Origin: Stomorhina lunata
Lineage: Eukaryota; Arthropoda; Insecta; Diptera; Rhiniidae
Assembly: GCA_933228675.1 (NCBI GenBank)
Contig: OW121744.1
Location: 58,733,775 to 58,797,774, forward strand
Length of the DNA: 64,000 nt
Direction: 5' to 3'
Below the pieces are notes generated by a model, which was given only the letters and a program-made list of their open reading frames with translations, did no database searches and was not told the DNA's origin. This document shows positions 58,191 to 64,000 of this stretch, in pieces. The first letter of the stretch is position 1. Each line of letters starts with the position of its first letter. A program made the translations under genes and the position numbers.

Positions 58191-59555
58191 AATACTACAT
58201 AAGTAGATCAGGAAACCTAAAAAACACAGGCTTCCTGATCTTAATAAGCTTAATGCAATATATATTAAGCTTTGCAAAGGACTGTCCTATGTATTCTCTC
58301 GTTGTGCGATGTATTTTAATGTTATCCAATTTTTTGACTTCGATGTTTTATGAACTAGCGACGAATGTTGACGTCGAAAGGATTTTACTTGTACGATCGT
58401 TAGGGTATATTTGAAAGATGGTGCCTTCATTCGGAGACCTAATGGCTTTATTGTGATTCCTTCCATGTTCTATGCCTATCAACATAGATATATACATCTA
58501 AATATAACTAAGTAACTAAAATAAGGCCTTTAGTACCACAAGAATTTCAGCTTGGAGGACTGCAGTTATAAGGAAAACACATATGTTCTCCTGATGTCTT
58601 GTTTTATAAGGTTGAACTCTTAAACCAGTGCTTATCTCCCTTATATAGCGATGAGCAGTAAGGAATTACCACCTTTTCTTTACACTTAATAATGCTTGAT
58701 TGTATAGTCTGATTATAATACTTAATTATATAGTCTGACAGATATACTGACACTAACCCAGGTCCTTGTAGACCTATTAGTTTCAGTACTTGCTATCTCG
58801 GCCTTTAAATATCAGACTCGTTAAGCTTACAAGACTTCTACAAGGCTGCCTATGTACTAGCGCAGCGCTGAACTTTTATTACGAGTCCAAGGGCAGATTG
58901 CACGACTTACCTATTGCGGAAAGAATTTTTCTGATGTCAGTAATACCACGACTTTTCTAACTAGATTGTCAAGACTGTTAGTAACCATAGGAGAGTAGGC
59001 AATCAAATTGCGGTGTTCTTAAGTTTCTCTTTGTCGAATAGTTTTAATCGTGGTTTAAATCAATTATTCTGAAAGTTTTCGTTCCAACAAATGTTAAAAT
59101 GGCAATGCTTATTTGACCATAGGGTTGGACTAATACAAAATATAAAAGCTATAATGGATCGATTAGTTTTTAAGGATACCCTAAAAAATATAATATTACT
59201 ACATGTGAAATAGGAGCTTAGAATTAACCGGGACAATTATAGAAATATGGACGAACTTTCCTGCCAAGTAAAAATTACTTGCAATGTAATATCTGTATAA
59301 AATTTGTAACGTGCCGTTACAAATATTATATTAAATTCTACTACTTTCATCTGTATACTGCAATACACTCTTTATCTGAAGACCCTGTTTTTCATTTTTG
59401 CTACCTCCTTAATCTAAATATATATTAATAAATAAAAACCAGAACGTAAACATAATTCTCATTTAGTTGATAACCATACCAGCATAAGGGAGGCAGAACT
59501 TAGAGTTCTTCCTAGTAGTTAACATTGTAGTTTAGTTGATCTGATTGTTATATTA
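58191..59555. other. Gene-free repeat-derived DNA
   Basis: Near 58400 TTTGAAAGATGGTGCCTTCA then TTCGGAGACCTAATGG matches the 3' end of the RNase H relic family; the rest is not assigned. Confidence 0.4.
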
Positions 59556-59559
59556 TAAT

Positions 59560-60960
59560 ACCGTAGTTAGCCGATTAAGAGCCGAAGCTTTTATCTCATC
59601 GGAGTATCAGCGTTACCGCTGACAAAAGTCGCTTTTTACAAAAAAAAGTCGCACAAAAAGTCACTTTCAATAAAAAAAAAGTCGCACACTTTTTTTATAA
59701 CATTTTTACTCAAACAATGAAAAAAAGACTATAAAACAATTCATACTTGAAAAGATATTATACATATATAGGCAAAAATTAAACAGTTTTAATTCCTGTA
59801 AAACCGACTTTCATCTCGAATAATTTTTGTACTCTTAGGTATTCGGAAAATCTAATTACAGATTTGAACTCCTAAGTCTACAGGTATATTGAACACAAAA
59901 TCTTAAAGGCGCAAGTTTGCACTTCTTAGCGTAATTGGCATGCAAATTTCAAAAACGTAAAAAAATAGAATGAAGCATTTACGTTTTTTCATATTTCATC
60001 TACTTTTTTCGTTTCATTTGGACCCAGTCGTTATTTTATGAAATAGACACCATACTTGGGGATGAATCCATTTCGTCACATCAAATACTACTTAATGGCT
60101 GCCAAAATTTAAGCACGTTGTCTCCACTTAAAATTTTTTTCGCATATTTTTCGGCCCCCTCAATGAATTCCTAAAAAATGGATAAGGATTGGTAGATCAG
60201 TTGAGAATCGTTTGATATTTATCTCATTTATGTGCTCCATATTGGTATAACATACGACAAATATGTATAAAAATTCCAAACTACCTCGTAAACTGAGTTT
60301 TTGCCATTTAACACCTAAAAGCAAAAGCGCACCAAAAAATCATTTTTTGCTATTATTGTATGAAAATTTTAAAAATCGTGCAAAAAATTATATATTTGCT
60401 TTTAATGGTTTTAGATAGCAAACTAAGACCAAATATGGGATAAAAATACAAATTTTAAATAATTTTCTAAATAGGTGTCAAAAGTCGCATAAAACTCGAA
60501 AAAGTGGCAAAAAAGGGCCATGGAAGAAAAGTCGCAGGTTGCGTCGCAGGCCACCTAAATAGTCGCAAATTGCGACTTTAGTCGCATAACGGTAACGCTG
60601 CGGAGTATTCTTTGCTTTTTAGTTAGCCGACCGAGAGCCGAAATATTTATCTCGTCGGATTTAATGTTGTAGTTAGCCGATCAAGAACCGAAGTTTTTAT
60701 CTCACCGGAGTATTATTTGCTTTTGTAATTAGCCGACCGAGAGCCGAAGTATTTATCTCGTCGGATTGAATGCTGTAGTTAGCCGATCGAGAGCCGAAGT
60801 CTTTATCTCATCGGAGTATTATTTGCCTTAAAATTAGCCAACCGAGAGCCGAAGTATTTATCTCGTCGCATTGAATGCTGTAGTTAGCCGATTGAGAGCC
60901 AAAGTTTTTATCTCATCCGTGTATTATTTTCCTTGTAAATAACCAACCGAGAGCCGAAGT
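59560..60960. repeat. Dimeric ~105 bp satellite array, interrupted by a transposon
   Basis: Units of about 53 bp alternate two types: GTAGTTAGCCGATCGAGAGC ... TTTATCTCATCGGAGTATTA and TTAGCCGACCGAGAGCCGAA ... TTTATCTCGTCGGATTGAAT. The dimer recurs at 60671, 60777 and 60882 (105-106 bp). One unit lies before (59567-59607) and about six monomers after (60601-60960) the inserted element. Confidence 0.85.
59608..60600. mobile_element. Non-autonomous hAT-like element with 8 bp target duplication
   Basis: 993 bp, starting CAGCGTTACCG and ending CGGTAACGCTG (perfect 11 bp inverted repeats, with subterminal AAAAGTCGC / GCGACTTTAGTCGC motifs). The flanks are CGGAGTAT at 59600-59607 and CGGAGTAT at 60601-60608. 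An 8 bp duplication with CAG...CTG ends is characteristic of the hAT superfamily. Many GTCGCA motifs are repeated near both ends. No coding frame, so it must have been mobilised in trans. Confidence 0.88.
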
Positions 60961-61303
60961 GGAAGCAAAATATATTAAAGGAAGCAGACCTTTGATGAAC
61001 CTGGACAGACTAGGCATACCTCAGCTGGAAAATAAAACTGCATTACAACTTTAACGAAATTTGAAATAATGGCTAATCAACTAAATATTGGTAAAATTGG
61101 GTTTTGAGACATATTCTGCTCAACATAAGTTCGTGCATAACTATGGTGGATAAGTTTATCTAGGCGTTCAGTTAAACAGTAGATAACATGGTAAGCTGAC
61201 AAAGTCCGTAGCGGGACAAAAAAATGCGACATTTCACATAGTTTTTTCAGTTTTTATACTAATTATTAATATACATAATTTAAAAATCATTAATGTGCGA
61301 AAT

Positions 61304-61584
61304 GTGAACCGCCGTAGTAAAGCAGGTTAGTCATCCGTCTAGCATACCAGAGGTCCCAAGTTCGATTCCCGGCCAGACTAACTTAAAAAAATTTTTTAAA
61401 AAATGGCTAGCCACTGGTTATTAAGTATTAGGCTGTGTAAAACTTGTCTAACTAATGCATTTGCCGTTCGGAGCCGGAGTTAAAATGTAGATCCCTTTCA
61501 ATGAGTCTAAAAGTAGAATCGAATGAATGAGAGAAGTACCCCTTGTTCTAATTAGAATGTTGTCGGTGAATTAAAAAAAAAAAA
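61304..61584 (+). mobile_element. tRNA-derived SINE, copy 4 (complete, with target duplication)
   Basis: Head GTGAACCGCCGTAGTAAAGC, A-box-like GCAGGTTAGTCATCC, CTAGCATACCAGAGGTCCC, B box AGTTCGATTCCCGG; body CTAGCCACTGGTTATTAAGT ... GCATTTGCCGTTCGGAGCC ... GAGAAGTACCCCTTGTTCTA; 3' poly(A) of 12. TGCGAAAT flanks the head (61296-61303) and the tail (61588-61595), an 8 bp target-site duplication. The anticodon-loop-like CTAGCAT would fit tRNA-Ala(AGC), tentatively. Confidence 0.85.
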
Positions 61585-61599
61585 GATTGCGAAATAATT

Positions 61600-62219
61600 T
61601 TTGACATGAGCCTAAGCCCTACTCGATTATGGTACATCGTTAGAATTTACGTTATGGGTAAATATGTACATATCTTAATTTCCTAGTGGGTTTCATAAAA
61701 AACATGAGTATGATCATCTGTAAATAAATAAAATATCTTCTTAAAATGTATATACAAGAAAGAGACAACTATAACTTTTAGTGATAATTTGACAAGATAT
61801 ATCAGCTGTTTACAGTCATGGCAAAATGTTGAAAGAACTCAACATTTTAAGACGTTAATTTAAATAACAATCTGAATATAATCCAATATCTTATGATGGT
61901 GGGTATAAAAAACTAAAAATGATCCTTTTCGTCATCTCGTAATTGTACTAAAATTTTATTTTTTTAAATTAACTATAAAGTAAAAGTTAAATTAAAATAA
62001 AATGTATGGAACACAATTGAAGACATATACATAAATAGCTACATATGTAAGCACTTTACTACACAAAATTTAAAGCAAATAACCAATTTGTAAGACAATA
62101 CAAAATTTTGAAAATAAAGCTATTTTTCTAAAGTGATTTGTTTAAGTACTAAATTAAATTTTGTGACCCGTTGAAATGTTCATAGACTTTATATTTTTTA
62201 AACTATGTTCGAATGTGAC
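61600..62219. other. AFG1L 3' flank
   Basis: AT-rich; probably includes the AFG1L 3' UTR. Nothing else seen. Confidence 0.35.
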
Positions 62220-62901
62220 TTAACGATGTTTAGCCCATTGCTCCCAATATTCTTGCTTTTGCATTTCGTATAAACGAGAAATAGTGCGATCGTAAGCAAA
62301 CATTTCTTCTTCGCCGGTAAAGACACTGGCCGTTGTATCTTGCTGTAATTAGAAGATTGAAAAAGTTCTTAAATCAAAAAATTCAATAAAAATAATTTGT
62401 ATAATCTACTTACAATACCCAATTTCAAGTCATCCATTAACATGCGATGCTCATCGGCAATATTAGTAGCTTTTTCGGTAAAATTAAACAATTGATCTAG
62501 AGGAACTTCGGCTGAAATCACCACACGTACACGATTATCATAAAGTGTATCAATTAGGGTTATAAAACGTCTCAATTGAGATTTCATTAGTAAAGTCAAT
62601 TGGGGAACATTGTGTATTAGCACCGTATGAAAGAATTGGGCAATTTGTATATAATCACTGCCACCTAAAGGCTATAAAATTTTATTTTGAAAAAGTATTT
62701 TTTTTCGAAATTTTATATTTTATACTTACACGATCACAAAGTTCGTCAAAATTGCTATCTAATACTTGACCACATGTACGTTGAAATGTTAAATCGCGAC
62801 CAAAATGTGTTATAGTGCGAGGTCTTATGATATCGTTCTCCTGAGAACATAAAATTTTAAACATTCTTTCCATTTGAGATTTAGCATCCATTTGAGTTGT
62901 T
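62220..62901 (-). CDS. AFG1L: AFG1-like mitochondrial ATPase, C-terminal exons (partial gene)
   Basis: AFG1L/LACE1 is a mitochondrial AAA+-type P-loop ATPase that helps degrade respiratory-chain subunits. Visible exons: 62901-62730, 62671-62414 and 62342-62220, encoding about 183 residues to the stop. Diagnostic stretches: ENDIIRPRTITHFGRDLTF, FDELCDRPLGGSDYIQIAQ, HNVPQLTLLMKSQLRRFITLID, RVVISAEVPLDQLF, MLMDDLKLG and SVFTGEEEMFAYDRTISRLYEMQ, all matching the human C-terminal half. The first visible exon begins in phase 2 after an AG acceptor, and neither the Walker A/B region nor the ATSNRPP segment is found in 62902-64000, so the upstream exons lie beyond the right edge; the interval there holds repeats and is presumably intron. 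Confidence 0.92.
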
Positions 62902-63024
62902 CTGAAATTATTAATGATTTTTAATATTCTACATATTTTTTTATATATACAATTTTACATAGTTAGTAGAAAATGAGGTTAGGACGTCGGGCTAGTAACC
63001 CAAAAACAAAAGGTCCCCCAAATG

Positions 63025-63185
63025 TTAGAAGAGGATGTCCGAAACTTCGATAAAAAGACCAAGTAGAGAAAAGTCTTTTAAAGCTTGGCCTACGAATTGG
63101 TGAATATGCGCACAAGATCGAAGCCCATTGTATTCTAAAATATGCTCGGCCTTTGACCTTAACATGTTGTAAATATAGGCCATTT
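63025..63185 (+). pseudogene. Non-LTR retroelement tail fragment
   Basis: Shares GGCCGAGCATATTTTAGAAT, GATCTTGTGCGCATATTC, CTACTTGGTCTTT and ATCGAAGTTTCGGACATCCT (reverse complement) with 10170-10300, i.e. the C-terminal coding end of the retroelement relic there, in opposite orientation. Confidence 0.65.
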
Positions 63186-63851
63186 TAGTAAGTATTAAAT
63201 GAGGTACCTTCGAAACAATTTTCTTCTTGGAATATACAGGCATGTCTTAAATACAGTCCGGGATTGAAACTATTCCGTAGACATGGCATAGCACAGATAT
63301 ACAACATTGTAACAAAAAGCACTCTTTTTTAATTGTGTCGGAAATAAGCCATATCCGATTATAACTACAATAAATGGACTAACCTTAATGTTATCTTAAA
63401 TGGCGGAAAAGTCGCAGTTGCGATGATAAATACCAAGATCTAATTTTGTGTTAAAGTTTTAATAAGGTAAATTTCACGAAAATATGAATACATATTTGAC
63501 CGTAAATCTCGTATCTAAAATTCCTTTCATGTCAATTTCGGATGCGGAATAAATTAAATAAAATGTTGATCAGTGATTAAGGCGTTTAATGAATATCTGT
63601 GCTTATTTTTATGTAAATAAAAGCAAATTTGTGGGTTTAAGGGACCTAAAACCCTATTCCGGGAAGAAAGTTGTTTGGAAGGTACCTCAAGATTTTGGGC
63701 GATTCCGTTGCAAAATTGGGTATTTTATTTCCTCTTCGATTATGAATTTAAGTTATAAACTCGAACATCATTTGAAAATATATCTACTTATATCATGACT
63801 TATTCTCTGACTTTCAATAAAATCAAAAACAAAAAAATGTTTCAAAGATAT

Positions 63852-64000
63852 CGAGCCCTTAGATTTAAATAATCTTAAACCACATTCCGTTAAATATCTC
63901 TTAAACAATAAGAGATAATGTAGTGCAGTAAGCTTATTTTTCTTTCTTTCTTAAGTAGTTTTCTAACGTTAAAAAATCTAATCGATAGGTTTATTTTTGC
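63852..64000 (-). mobile_element. Second copy of the GAGCCCTTAGATT MITE, cut by the window edge
   Basis: ATATCGAGCCCTTAGATTTA then AATAATCTTAAACC and ATTCCGTTAAATATCTCTTA are the reverse complement of the right end of the 46110-46610 element. Confidence 0.7.

Noticed and set aside
61320..61375. Functional tRNA gene
   Set aside because: B box present, but the acceptor and anticodon stems do not pair and the sequence is embedded in a SINE found in several copies.
1..64000. CRISPR arrays, operons, bacterial-type ribosome sites
   Set aside because: The window is a eukaryotic nuclear sequence with spliced genes; the repeats present are transposons and satellites without regular unique spacers.

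Overview
The window is eukaryotic nuclear DNA, AT-rich, with short phase-conserved introns (about 50-70 bp), AATAAA signals and many degenerate transposable elements. The proteins look like those of a higher fly (Diptera; a calyptrate such as a blowfly or house fly would fit, but the species cannot be fixed from sequence alone). I recognise Pdk (first exon only), a USP35/38-type deubiquitinase (Drosophila DUBAI), TMEM18, two WDR89 paralogues, Xrcc2, Nup54, a probable secreted orphan protein, DERA and the 3' part of AFG1L. From memory, Pdk, DUBAI and Nup54 are neighbours in Drosophila melanogaster (Muller element C), so the window may keep old microsynteny expanded by transposons.

Layout. 1-20.5 kb: almost gene-free. 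It holds Pdk exon 1 (3800-3902, minus) and a succession of repeats: foldbacks, mariner relics, a non-LTR retroelement tail, MITEs and tandem arrays. 20.5-27.8 kb: DUBAI (minus, five exons), its introns loaded with RNase H retroelement relics. 28.9-31.9 kb: a pogo-like element, a retroelement relic and a SINE. 32.2-33.15 kb: TMEM18 (plus). 36.0-46.0 kb: WDR89 copy 1 (plus), Xrcc2 (minus), WDR89 copy 2 (plus). Xrcc2 and WDR89 copy 2 are divergent, and their intergenic region is split by a 2.1 kb Harbinger-like element carrying further insertions. 46-50.1 kb: MITE, a coding relic and a long RT/RNase H non-LTR fragment. 50.5-57.3 kb: Nup54 (plus), orphan secreted gene (plus), DERA (minus, tail-to-tail with the orphan). 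57.6-62.2 kb: retroelement relics, a dimeric satellite interrupted by a clean hAT-like element, and a complete SINE. 62.2-62.9 kb: AFG1L C-terminal exons (minus), running off the right edge.

The genes are unrelated housekeeping functions (pyruvate dehydrogenase control, ubiquitin removal, nuclear pore, homologous recombination, deoxyribose catabolism, mitochondrial proteostasis); no operon-like logic is expected. The most notable items are several transposon insertions with exact terminal repeats and target-site duplications (Harbinger-like 40853-42989, hAT-like 59608-60600, pogo-like 28918-29604), a tRNA-derived SINE family, large foldback structures, and an Xrcc2 whose Walker A motif ends in Lys-Arg.
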